Positions 22,908 through 34,782 of a stretch of 64,000 bases of DNA are shown piece after piece. Numbering within the stretch: position 1 is the first letter of the stretch; each line of letters starts with the position of its first letter. The translations under genes were made by a program, and so were the position numbers. The notes below the pieces were generated by a model. It was given only the letters and a program-made list of their open reading frames with translations, did not search any database and was not told the origin of the DNA. The stretch is from Channallabes apus (lineage: Eukaryota > Chordata > Actinopteri > Siluriformes > Clariidae), in NCBI GenBank assembly GCA_030522415.1, contig CM060108.1, positions 40,446,756 to 40,510,755 of the forward strand, in the 5' to 3' direction.

Positions 22908-24527
22908 CAGTGGTGTGAAAAACTATTTGCCCCCCTCCTGATTTCTTATTCTTTTGCATGTTTGTCACACAAAATGTTTCTGATCATCAAACACATTTAA
23001 CTATTAGTCAAAGATAACACAAGTAAACACAAAATGCAGTTTTTAAATGAGGGGTTTTATTATTTAGGGAGAAAAAAAATCCAAACCTACATGGCCCTGT
23101 GTGAAAAAGTGATTGCCCCCCTTGTTAAAAAATAACTTAACTGTGGTTTATCACACCTGAGTTTAATTTCTGTAGTCACCGCCAGGCCTGATTACTGCCA
23201 CACCTGTTTCAATCAAGAAATCACTTAAATAGGAACTACCTGACACAGAGAAGTAGACCAAAAGCACCTCAAAAGCTAGACATCATGCCAAGATCCAAAG
23301 AAATTCAGGAACAAATGAGAACAAAAGTAATTGAGATCTATCAGTCTGGCAAACGTTATAAAGCCATTTCTAAAGCTTTGGGACTCCAGCGAACCACAGT
23401 GAGAGCCATTATCCACAAATGGCAAAAACATGGAACAGTGGTGAACCTTCCCAGGAGTGGCCGGCCGACCAAAATTACCCCAAGAGCGCAGAGACAACTC
23501 ATCCGAGAGGCCACAAAAGACCCCAGGACAACATCTAAAGAACTGCAGGCCTCACTTGCCTCAATTAAGGTCAGTGTTCACGACTCCACCATAAGAAAGA
23601 GACTGGGCAAAAACGGCCTGCATGGCAGATTTCCAAAGCGCAAACCACTTTTAAGCAAAAAGAACATTAAGGCTCGTCTCAATTTTGCTAAAAAGCATCT
23701 CAATGATTGCCAAGACTTTTGGGAAAATACCTTATGGACCGACGAGACAAAAGTTGAACTTTTTGGAAGGTGCGTGTCGCGTTACATCTGGCGTAAAAGT
23801 AACACAGCATTTCAGAAAAAGAACATCATACCAACAGTAAAATATGGTGGTGGTAGTGTGATGGTCTGGGGTTGTTTTGCTGCTGCAGGACCTGGAAGGC
23901 TTGCTGTGATAGATGGAACCATGAATTCTACTGTCTACCAAAAAATCCTGAAGGAGAATGTCCGGCCATCTGTTCGTCAACTCAAGCTGAAGCGATCTTG
24001 GGTGCTGCAGCAGGACAATGACCCAAAACACACCAGCAAATCCACCTCTGAATGGCTGAAGAAAAACAAAATGAAGACTTTGGAGTGGCCTAGTCAAAGT
24101 CCTGACCTGAATCCTATTGAGATGTTGTGGCATGACCTTAAAAAGGCGGTTCATGCTAGAAAACCCTCAAATAAAGCTGAATTACAATAATTCTGCAAAG
24201 ATGAGTGGGCCAAAATTCCTCCAGAGCGCTGTAAAAGACTCGTTGCAAGTTATCGCAAACGCTTGATTGCAGTTATTGCTGCTAAGGGTGGCCCAACCAG
24301 TTATTAGGTTCAGGGGGCAATTACTTTTTCACACAGGGCCATGAGGTTTGGATTTTTTTTCTCCCTAAATAATAAAACCCCTCATTTAAAAGCTGCAGTT
24401 TGTGTTTACTTGTGTTATCTTTGACTAATAGTTAAATGTGTTTGATGATCAGAAATATTTTGTGTGACAAACATGCAAAGGAAGAAGAAATCAGGGGGGG
24501 GGGGGCAAATAGTTTTTCACACCACTG
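22908..24527 (+). mobile_element. Near-intact 1620-bp Tc1 transposon, TA target site
   Basis: The ends CAGTGGTGTGAAAAACTA and TAGTTTTTCACACCACTG are perfect inverted repeats flanked by TA (22906-22907 and 24528-24529). The terminal repeats are long, over 200 bp. An internal repeat, catggccctgtgtgaaaaag, lies near the inner end of each, giving the IR/DR layout. The uninterrupted site survives in unit 2 at 31988-31989. Confidence 0.97.
23285..24190 (+). pseudogene. Tc1 transposase with one premature stop
   Basis: The frame starts MPRSKEIQEQ and is open for 301 codons. Residues 1-120 hold the paired-like helix-turn-helix DNA-binding region and a GRPTKI hook-type motif. The catalytic triad is intact: D153 (WTDETK), D244 (QQDNDPKHT) and E279 (SPDLNPIE), with the D34E spacing. 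TAA at 24188-24190 stops it. The same frame stays open after the stop to TAG at 24305-24307, so a single CAA-to-TAA type change removes the last 39 or so residues of a 340-residue protein. The protein would cut and paste DNA at TA sites; activity is doubtful without its C-terminus. Confidence 0.93.
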
Positions 24528-24712
24528 TAAATTGATCTAGCGAGAGATTGGAGACTTGCATCATCACACAATATTTATTTTCTCACTTTGATATTATTGA
24601 TGCTTTAAAATTAATATCCTTATTTCATTGTCATGGTGCAGTGGCTTAGTGGTTACTACTGTTATACTTGAAGCTTAGATTTGTTCTTCCTGTGATTGAT
24701 GGGTTTTCTAGT

Positions 24713-24750
24713 GTGTGTGTGTGTGTGTGTGTGTGAATGTGTGTGTGTGA

Positions 24751-24812
<62 letters not shown>
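24713..24812. repeat. (TG)n microsatellite
   Basis: A long TG tract with two aatg interruptions. Unit 2 has only a short gtctgtag here, so this is another length difference between the units. Confidence 0.95.
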
Positions 24813-24818
<6 letters not shown>

Positions 24819-24834
24819 GTACAGTATGTATCAC

Positions 24835-25512
24835 ACACTCAACTGCATCTCAAAAAAATTAAATATCATTGAAAAGTTGATTTATTTCAGTAATTCAATT
24901 CAAAAAGTGAAATTCATATTTTATATTCATTCATTACACACAGACTGCTGATATATTTAAAGTGTTTTTTTTTTTTATGATTATGACTTACAGCTAATGA
25001 AATCTGTGTCTGCAAAATGACTAAATGTAAATGTAAATCCCAAAATTCAGTATCTCAGAAAAGATCATTTAGATAATTTAAGATCAATAAAAGCAGAATA
25101 AGACCAATAAGAATAGAAATGTTGGACTACTGGAAAGTATGAAGATGTCCAGCACTCAGTACTTGGTCGTGGCTCCCTTTGTATGAATTACTGCAGCAAT
25201 GTGACAAAAAAGACTGAACTGTTGCTCAATGAACAAAAATCCTCTTTATAGATTAAAGTAAATTTAGCATTTCATTTGGAAATCGAGGTCTCAGAGTCTG
25301 GAGGAAAAGAGGAGAGGCACAGAATCCAAGCTGCTTGAGGACCAGTGTACAGTAAAGTTTGCAGTTAGTGGTGGTTTGTGGAGCCGCATCATCTGCTGGT
25401 GTTGATCCACTGTGTTTTATGAGGTCAAAGGTCAGTGCAGCCATCTACCAGGAAGTTTTAGAGCACTTCATGCTTCTCTCTGCTGAACAGCTTAATGGAG
25501 ATTTCATTTTAT
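24835..25512 (+). pseudogene. Family-M Tc1/mariner element, cut by duplication breakpoint
   Basis: The left inverted repeat is ctgcatctcaaaaaaattaa, then gttgatttatttcag. The transposase relic on plus includes a SKFSISFGNRGLRVWRK-like stretch (about 25255) and EVLEHFMLLSAEQLNGD (about 25455). It stops before the second catalytic Asp because the tandem-duplication junction lies here. Its missing 3' half is found at the end of unit 2 (39030-39566). Confidence 0.8.
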
Positions 25513-26549
25513 TCATAATTTTCAAACATGATACAGTTATGAACTTGGTATCAAAATTGAGTTTATTGGATCAGGAATCTGACCAGATGCATAACTCAAT
25601 TCACCCAAAATGAGACTGATTAGATGTGTGGGTTTGGCATTTCTCTGATAAACACAGTGTGAAACAGTATGAAAGTTTGTATTGTTGGAAACTTTACAGC
25701 CAACAAGCTCACTTCATAAACACTGGTACATGAACTAAATACTCAGTACAATAGTTTAATAAAATACCACTCGTGCTTCTCCATAATACAGAAATATAAT
25801 ATGTAGGGGGTGTTTACATATTTTAACTTCAACATATTTTGCAGCTAAACTGGTGATAGAGCTCAATTTGAGTTATAATCTATAATCTTTTAAGATTTGA
25901 GAACAGAATTTTATAAATATAAAATATGAAATTACAGTGAGAGATTGTCTTCATTATTTATGATCTAAAATAATATGACTAATTGAACAGCTACATTTTG
26001 TTGTTTTATATTTTATATCTTGTTTGTTTTGTATGGTTATAATAAACCACATAATGTTGATAAATAGTAAATCATATTAGATAGAGACATACTTTTGGTC
26101 TAATCCTGGTCAGTCTTCCTTTTAAAAATTAAATATAAACATGACTATTTTAATGATCGATGCTTCAATAATATTAATACAACAGTATAAAATATGCAGC
26201 TTATTGTTTGGCTGAGATCAGGATCATCACAAAGACAGCAAACATGTTTTTCACTCTGTAGAGATGATTAATAAGTAAAGATTGTGTTACTCCTGAATTG
26301 CAAAAAACTGTAAATAATTTGCAGGATATTTTAGGCCCATCTGAATGCACCTAGCGAGAAGGTGTGTTCCAATCGGCCCGAAGTGCCCTGCAAAGTGTAC
26401 TGAACTGTATTCAGTCATGTTAAGTGTAATTCCAAACTACAGGGAGAGAAACTGCTCAGTTCAATGGGAACCGTGTAGGGAACAACAGAACAACGCATCT
26501 TCACCGGGAAAGGGAATGAAACAATTCCCATTAGTCAGTGCGTCTCACT

Positions 26550-28257
26550 CACTGTTAAAAATTGCTGTTAATTCACGGCAAAAATTTTACAGTATAATCC
26601 TGTTTTGCTCAAAAGCAGTGTATTGCTGTTTTTTTACGGTTGGTGAAATGATGTAGACAAAATTTAACAGGATTTTAGCGTATTTATTGCACAAAGGCCA
26701 AAAAACAGTACTTAACAGTATTTCGGGAACAGGAAACAGCAGAGCACACGTGGATTTTCATCCATCTTTATTCTTAGACTTAACTGGTAAGTGCACATTT
26801 TCCTTGCTCCTTTTAAACAAAACACACCTTTGCAATTGCAAATAATTGTGGAAGCTGATATTGTAACATTTTATACGTTTATTTCAGTTCTAAATACGTC
26901 AACGTGCTAACTGCTTCATAGAGTGGAGCTGGATTTCCCATTCAAATATTCCTGATTATAAGGTGAGTTCAATTAAACATCATATACTATAAACTCGTCT
27001 GCAAAGTAATCTTTTCATTTATTAAATGTATTAAATGTATATTAGACACAATGGTTCACTGCACGGTGTTTATTTCGGTAACAGTGCTTGTTAATTTGGG
27101 TAAGCTTGTTCTAATTTGTACATAACTGTATTCTGAGGGGAGTTTTTCTGTACTAATGTTGCTGTTTTGTTTCTTTAATGTTGGCTGTATTTTTGGATTG
27201 CTTCGATCAAAGTTAGTTTGATAGAATAAGTCACACGATTGAATACTGTTCAAAAGTGTAGTGTTGTTGGTTCGTATTGTAGTGCTAATGTAGTACAGCA
27301 GGTTAATGGACATTTTATTTTAGTGGAGATTTTTTGTTGTTGAGATTTTTTGAGGTACGTTTTTTTGTGGCCACTTGTCAGCATGTTTGCATGTCAGTTA
27401 TGTGGGCAGCAATGCAGTAGTCCAGTAGTAGTCCCTTTAAGCACTGTGATGCACATTGGAATTCATTCAGAGGTTAGATGCTTAGATTCATGTATTAATT
27501 TCTCTTCACATTCTTTTTATGTAAGCTTTTACCCACACTAATTCTGAATGTACGCATTTGTTTTTCAGGCGCTTCATTGGTATAAACCCTGAAAAAGGCA
27601 CCAAGAGTGGAAACGTCCTATCACAAGGAAGGTCACCCACAAGAAGAACCCAGTCAACACTCGGGTTGCCAGTCTACTTAAAAAGTTAATGGACTTCAAG
27701 TGGGACTTGCCATATAAGTGTACCCACTGATATACCACACACACACACCTTACACATACTCTTCACTCATGACAAAAACATGCTTTTAGTGTGTTAATCG
27801 CACAATTTTTTTCAGGTGTTCATTCTTGAATACTGTCTACAGCCACTAATTTTAGTAATATCTTGTGATTAAAAGTGGCTTTTGTTTTTCAAAGGTATAA
27901 TAAAGCAAGTTTTGAAGTTACACTGCATTGTGTTACATTTTTAATGTTTGTGCATTGTACTAAAACATGTTTTTTAGCAAATCAATTAAATATCTAGGAA
28001 AATAATTTCACCTTTTTTTATTAGCAGTCCATTTCTCAGTATAACACAGAAAAAAAAAATTAAATTAATTAACTGTTAATTCTTTTGACAGCAATTTACT
28101 GTTAATGTAGAAAATAACAGCTTCATGCTGTATTTTCAAAAACAGCAACAAACTGTAAATTTCAACAACAGCAAGACACTGTTAATTTAACAGTAACTTG
28201 CTGGCAACTGTGCTGCCAGTTACTTACTGTTTTTTAACGGGACAATTTTTAACAGTG
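26550..28257. mobile_element. 1708-bp CACTA/EnSpm-like element, 2-bp TSD
   Basis: The perfect 15-bp terminal repeats are CACTGTTAAAAATTG and CAATTTTTAACAGTG. CT is duplicated (26548-26549 and 28258-28259), and unit 1 has the empty site at 17427-17428. Many subterminal copies of acagcaa / ctgttaa lie near the right end, as in CACTA-type elements. The superfamily call rests on the CACTG ends and the 2-bp target site. Confidence 0.85.
27568..27730 (+). pseudogene. Terminal coding exon inside the EnSpm-like element
   Basis: After an acceptor (tttttcag, 27560s) the sequence reads RFIGINPEKGTKSG. After a one-base frame change it continues VTHKKNPVNTRVASLLKK, then LMDFKWDL and a stop (about 27730). 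It resembles, by recall, the C-terminal part of multi-copy uncharacterised fish proteins associated with transposons. The frameshift marks it as dead. Confidence 0.45.
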
Positions 28258-30275
28258 CTGGAGCATGACAAAAATGGAGCTTGAGAAAGGATTTCTATAT
28301 TTATTATCATTATTATCGAGGATGACATCATATTGAAAGGACATAATAATTTAAAATCCTTATTATTATATAGGCTAGCAATTTGTTTAAAAAAATCATC
28401 GTACTTCTATCGTTCTTCTTGTACACTAATCAAATATTTTATTTATAAGCTATACATGTTTCAATAGTATATTTTTTGTAATGGTATCAGTTATTTGGTA
28501 GTGCACGGAGGAAGTGATGTTCAGTGTCCTAAATGGTGTAAGTTTGAATTGGAAGAACCCTGGGAAGTACACTTTAGAATGAAACGCAGCTAGAGATCCC
28601 TGATTGGCTGACTGGTTCTAGGCAGGTTACATAACAAATGTACAGGTTTAGAGTTCGACAATTATGTGTACATTAGGTGTAAAGATTTAATTAAAGAAGA
28701 AGAAACTCATTACAGGGAAAATGGAGGAGTCCAGACACCACTGTCTCAGCACTGAGCACTGAATAATACACACGACTCTAATCGTGCTGTGATCTTCAAG
28801 ATTATTTCAGTGTAGTGTAATTCTATAATAAAGGATGTTTAAAATAATTTTAGTGTTGTGTCTGAATGAATGGTTTGGTCATTTTAAAATTCCCTGATTA
28901 TCTCAGTGTGAGATATATTTCCTATTCCTGCAGTCTCAGATAAACACTATTCATATAAACCTTCTGTGTGTTTATCAGTAGAGGAGGAAATGTCAAAACA
29001 TTAAAGGAAATAAAATTACAGTTTAATCTTGCATTTAGTCTTAGTCAATGCATAACAATAGTGTCAGAGTTGGAGGAATGCATAAAAAGCATATGTTGCA
29101 GATGTTAAAACTTTAAAAAACAAAGTACAAAGACATTTAAACTGAACCTAGGGTTAGTACAGTAACAGGAGGACACCAGGACACGGACAGATGTGAGACA
29201 CTGACTGATGAAACAGGAGAGTTTAACAGTTTATACTAATCAGGACAGTAAACTAGGTGCAGGTGAAAACCATTGACAGGTGCATCATGGGAAATGAAGT
29301 CCAACCGTCAGCAAGAACTACAGAAAGTGTCTGGACACAAGGCGCCCTCTAGTGGTTATTCCCTGACACATGGTCTAAGTCACAGTATAATGTTGGTAAT
29401 GTCTTCATGTGAAATGAACTATAGTCTTATATTTAAGTAAGCGGGTGGTAGTTAAAGGGGAAAATGGTGACAGACTTCACGTGTAGTGTTTTACTGGTAA
29501 AAGATCCAGAATCATTCATTCATAAAGTAAATCACAATGTTTGAAGAGGATTACATCAAATGTGATGTTTGTATTTATAGCACTTAAGACTGAGTTTGGA
29601 AAGTAAGTAAACTGCACCATACTGTAGGATCTTAGTGGTGTAATTTACTATTTTTAGTTTGTCAGTGATGTAATACTAATGCATGTTATCTTTTTTATTA
29701 TTATTTTCTTTAGAAATGCCATCGCCCTGTTTAATTTACTAGATGTTTTTTATTATTTAATATACTGCTCGTTAGATTGTGAACACCTGTGTATGTGTGT
29801 GCCTACAGTATATATACAGTATATATATTTAATAATAAAACTGTAAAGTTGATGTGTCTGTACATTTAAGATACAGTATATAAAAAAAACATTGCACTTT
29901 CATTCTGTGCACTTCAGGGTAACACCTAAAAAAGTTAATTGCTCATCGCACTCATTGTGTAAAATGATGAAATGCGCTCATGAGTGTGCAATTGTGTTTT
30001 AAAGAGTTAAAGACTGTCGATTTGCAATAACTATACAATTCCAAAATTCCACTAGAATGAAGTTTCAGGCTACAGCTAGTAATATATAAATCCCTTATCA
30101 GATGAGTGACACTGTAACTGGGCTACACTGTAACTAATGTCCTATTCACACGGGACTAGTATTACCCGGGGACCTCGTGTGATTTTAATAATTGCAGAGG
30201 TTGTTTGTGATCTTGATCCCGTGTGAATAGTCCATGTCTGTAATTTGTACCATATTTTACAGAGCACCGAGGTCT

Positions 30276-30377
30276 TGTGATGATATTAGTCCTGTGATGA
30301 TATTAGTCCTGTGATGATATTTGTCCAGTAATGATATTAGTCCTGTGATGATTTTAGTCCTGTGATGATATTTGTCC
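30276..30377. repeat. 17-bp minisatellite, 6 copies (unit 2)
   Basis: Same unit as 20587-21317, with private variants (tttgtcc, cagtaatg). It is the short allele-like counterpart of the expanded array. Confidence 0.95.
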
Positions 30378-30901
30378 TGTGCTAATCAGCATGTTTGTGA
30401 TTTGGTCAGGATTTGACGGAGTCGTATATCACTTTTTCAATGGTTTTGTTTTCTGCGCTCCTTTTTATCCATCGTCCGTGAAGAAGGAGGCTGCGTTTGA
30501 GTGCTTTGAAAGTATTTGTGTGCTGGTCATATCACTATACACCTTATAACAATCCAATGTGCAGAAGGAGACAGCTGAAAACTGTAAACCGGAGAAATTT
30601 CACCTGTACACACTCTGCTGTTTATATCATACAGATAGACCCTCCTCTTCTTTCTCCTCTCTCTCTCTGTCTCCCTAACATCAGCCCAATTCTGTTCCTT
30701 TCTGTGTGACTTTAACATGTAACCTCTCTAATGTCACTCACTTTTGCCGACCTTTGAGGATTTCACAGAAATGTGATGTTGCATTGTCATTAAACAGACT
30801 CATCTCCCGCACTGCTACAGCCTTTTTAACCTTTTATGAGAGCCGTTGTTGCAGCACAGTTACTAAAGAACAGTCACTACACTTGGACAATAAAAAATAA
30901 A

Positions 30902-31215
30902 TAACAGAAATGCTTTACGCATGCACACACATGGTCACAGTGTTATAATAAACAGTACACGTGTGCACGGATGTTGACTATACGAGTGACGCCGGCGCAC
31001 TGAGACCGAACATAGGGGATGATTACCCACAATCCCGCAGCGCGAGAGGGAGAGAAGAAACATTGAGTCAGTTGTGTGTGATCACATGACGCTCGACAGA
31101 CAAAGCGTATACACACTGCTCGTATTGCAATACACCTCTCGTTCATTATGTCAAGATTTATTTTTAAATTTTGCTTGTCTTGCAAAACACTTGCAGACCA
31201 AGTTACTCTCAATCC
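30902..31215 (+). mobile_element. Family-A element, truncated copy (unit 2)
   Basis: Paralogous to 21840-22153 with very few differences (for example caagattt for caatattt). It was carried along by the duplication. Confidence 0.6.
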
Positions 31216-31592
31216 TATTAAAAGAGCAACGAAATAAATCTCTTTTAGTTTTTTTTAAAGATTTTTGTATCATTATTGTTAATCTTTTATCTTTAGTTCC
31301 CATCTGACACTTAATGTTATTAAAGATGGAAAGTCAGGAAAACACACAGCAAACAGACTCTAACTCAGACACGAGTCAATAGTGACAAAGATCTAGAAAT
31401 TTCAGAAAAGTAACTCGATTAATTCTGGCACTGAGTCAGTTTTCCACATCGTACTTCATTAGTAGTGATTGTTGAAATGACTCAGTCCACCTCTGACACG
31501 TCAGCAGATACTGTTTCACATTTTAATGTCTTAATACATCTTTAAATAACGGTTTTTAGAATGAGTTCATGCATGTGTTTTTTTTGTGACAG

Positions 31593-31625
31593 GATCAGGA
31601 CACACTGGCTCTCAGGCTGGAGGAG
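31593..31625 (+). CDS. 33-nt phase 1-1 mini-exon (unit 2)
   Basis: Acceptor gtgacag, donor GTGAGT at 31626. It reads GSGHTGSQAGG in phase 1. It is paralogous to 22542-22574 yet differs at about a third of its bases, while the introns around it are nearly identical. Length, phase and both splice sites are kept. It is either a rapidly changing Gly/Ser linker or a relic. Confidence 0.45.
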
Positions 31626-32216
31626 GTGAGTTACAGTTTATTACTTTAGTTTTTATAATATATAAAGTATTGCAGCAACTTCAGCTTTCAGATTTGTTCA
31701 TTTGTTTATTAAAGAGCTACACTCTCACTGTGTCTCATTATAGACACCTTATAGTTTGTTTCTGTTTCATTTTAATTCTCACAATGTTTTAATCTTAAAG
31801 ACTCTGATTCCCCTAATTTCTGATTTGTGTCGTGACAACATTACCCAGTTTTATTAACATTAAGGCTAAACAATTATTCACATTAAAAAAAAATGTCATT
31901 TCAAAAGTTTTCAAATATGTTTAAAATAAAGATTATGTGTGTAGTTTTGCATTTTCTGTTCCACAAACTGTTAAACACTCATTAATATAAATTGATCTAG
32001 TGAGAGATTGGAGACTTGCATCATCACACAACATTTATTTTCTCACTTTGATATTATTGATGCTTTACAATTAATATCCTTATTTCATTATCATGGTGCA
32101 GTGGCTTAGTGGTTACAACTGTTACATTTGAAGCTTAACTTTGTTGTGTGTGGAGTTTGCATGTTCTTCCTGTGATTGATGGGTTTCCGCTGGGTTCTCT
32201 AGTGTCTGTAGATATA

Positions 32217-32451
32217 CAGTACAGGCCAAAAATTTGGACACCCCTTCACTCATTCAATGAGTGTTTTCTTTATTTTCATGACCATTTACATTGGTAGATT
32301 CTCACTGAAGGCATCAAAACTATGAATGAACACATGTGGAGTTATGTACTTAACAAAAAAAAGGTGAAATAACTGAAAACATGTTTTATATTCTAGTTTC
32401 TTCAAAATAGCCACCCTAAATAAGTTGTGTCCAAACTTTTGGCCTGTACTG
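32217..32451. mobile_element. 235-bp Tc1-type MITE, TA target site
   Basis: The ends CAGTACAGGCCAAAAATTTG and CAAACTTTTGGCCTGTACTG are inverted. TA flanks each (32215-32216 and 32452-32453). It is absent at the matching place in unit 1 (about 24815-24825). Confidence 0.9.
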
Positions 32452-32579
32452 TATACAGTATGTATCACACAGGTGCATCTCAATAAATTATCATTGAAAA
32501 GTTGATTTATTTCAGTAATTCAATTCAAAAAGTGAAATTTATATTTTATACTTATTCATTACAGACAGACTACTGATAA

Positions 32580-33265
32580 AAATTAGAAACCTTGGATCAC
32601 GAACATAAAAGTGGGCTCGTATATCAAAACAATCATAAATCAAAGAGAATTTTTCCGTACAAAATAATACAAAATAGATAAAAATTATTAATACAAAATA
32701 TAAAGTACAAAACAAATTAACCTGCACTTTACATTTTTTAAAAGAATCGTGACAGAATAATGTTTCTGTGTATAGCAGAGTGTGTGTGTGTGTGGAGAGG
32801 AGGAGGGGTGTGTGTGAACGGGCACGGTGTCCAATGACGAGCACACATAACAGCAGGCTGACACACACACAGAGAGAAAATGGATCTTTAACCTCTCTAA
32901 AGAGACTTGCTTTTGCTTTACACACGCGCTGTACACACACGCATACAGACACAAAATAAAAGATGTTTCCCACACACACGTGTTCACAGTGTTATAGTAA
33001 ACAGTACACGAGTACACGGATGTTGATTATACCAGTGAGAGACGATTACCCACAATTCCGCAGCACAAGAGAGAGAAAAACCATTGGCTCAGTTGTGATC
33101 ACGTGACACTCGGCGTCAAAATAAGAAGCGCATGCGTGATACATGATACTCGGTATTCGTAAACCAAGACATGTTCGTTTTTCAAGTCAAAATTCATTAA
33201 AAATCTTTGCTCGTCTTGTGGAACACTCGCAAACCGCGTTACTCGCAATCCGAGGTTTTACTGTA
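32580..33265. mobile_element. Family-A element, most complete copy
   Basis: It starts near ccttggatcacgaacataa and ends gcaatccgaggttttactgta, and these ends are imperfect inverted repeats. The body matches 9230-9740. It is inserted in the family-M element. Confidence 0.7.
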
Positions 33266-34782
33266 CACTCTAAAAAATAAAACTGTGCTGTACTCAATTT
33301 TTTTGGTGAAACATTTTTACACTTAAAAATATCAATATCAATCTAAAAATTAAAAAAATCATGTAAAATATACTTCATGAATTGAGTACAAGTCAGTAAA
33401 AAAAATTAAGTAGACCTGAATAACTTTTTGTAGTAGGTTACCTAAGTGAAAATGAGTAAAATAATTGAGTAGATATGATTGAAATGGAAGGTAGAAGAAA
33501 CTGAAAATTTGACTATTATTTAACAAACAAATGTGCTACATTTACTTATTTTAAATTAATTTAATTCATACTGGTCTATCACAGAATTAATATCTTACAC
33601 TATTTTTTTCATACTGTATATTTAGCTTTTAATCAAGTTTTTTTTTTCCAATTTAGGTCAATGTATCTAATGACATATCTAATTATAAACAAAGACACAA
33701 TACACACATTACCATTTTAATTAAACATTTATTTGCCAAATTTGACAAGACATGACGTCTAAACTCAATCTGGTTTACTTTGCAAATGACGTAACAAGAT
33801 CATAAACAATGAGCTGAATTGATCTCATTAGTAAACAGTCTGACAAACAATACTTCTGTCACAAGTATTATACAGTTAATATGTGGAAAGTAGACTTTTG
33901 TATTAGAATAGAATCACAGTCACATTTTACATCTGAAAGATTGCAGACCTTCACACTTCAGTTCCCTGCAAACTGTGGGATCCATACAAATGTGTGTGCA
34001 GACATTCCCAGGTCTTAAAGAAGCAATAACAGTCTAAATGAAGACAGGACACTGAATATCATTGATCAACAATACCATGCTTCACTCCATAATGATCGAA
34101 ATTCCTTTTGATGATGCGACAAATGTGCAGAGCTTACACCGCCATCCCATAAGCTGGCACCTAAAAAAGGAATTATAGTATACAAGTACAAGTGTGACCG
34201 TTACTATATACATCAACACATTGATCTATTAGTGGTGTTCAAGTCAAAGCGGGACAAAAGACGTAAAACTGATTTGATTTTACAGAACCCATTGCTGGTA
34301 AAACGGTGAACATTTCAGTGGAATGCTTTTACAAAAAACAGACTGCTTTGATCACCAAAGGAGTTTTGCTCTTGCAGAACAATGCACAACCTCATATATA
34401 GAGACAGAAATATAGAGAGAAATAAAGGGAGCTTTTACTCTAATAAGTGTGTTCTGTTATTCTGCACAATTAAAAGTCCCGCTTTGACTTGAATGTCCCT
34501 TGTACATGTCTTTGTCCCTTGTATAAAAATGATACAAGAACTTTATTTATGCATTACTATCAACTATATAATTTTTTTACTTTAGCTACTGGAAAATCTT
34601 GTATATTCTAGTGGATTCGATATATTCTGGATTAAAAATAGGTAAAGTGAAATATTTCCAGCCTTGTTTCAATTTCTATCTTGGATTCAATGGTTACACA
34701 TTTAATACTTCTGAAACATTTAAAAAGTTGACATTTACCTCATGTTTTATCTCCATTCAACTTCTCTTCTTTAGTGGTGTTG

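Larger units (their letters stand above)
16400..25512 (+). repeat. Tandem segmental duplication, unit 1
   Basis: From catgatacagttatgaacttg (about 16410) this unit aligns almost base for base with 25524 onward. It runs through the mini-exon, a SINE scrap and a Tc1/mariner family-M element, and breaks off inside that element at about 25512. Unit-specific insertions are the hAT at 19274 and the Tc1 at 22908. No host gene other than the 33-nt mini-exon is evident. Both units share an imperfect 17200-17750 block that may be an older MITE. Confidence 0.9.

Noticed and set aside
23732..24154. 140-codon minus-strand frame
   Set aside because: It is the antisense shadow of the Tc1 transposase.
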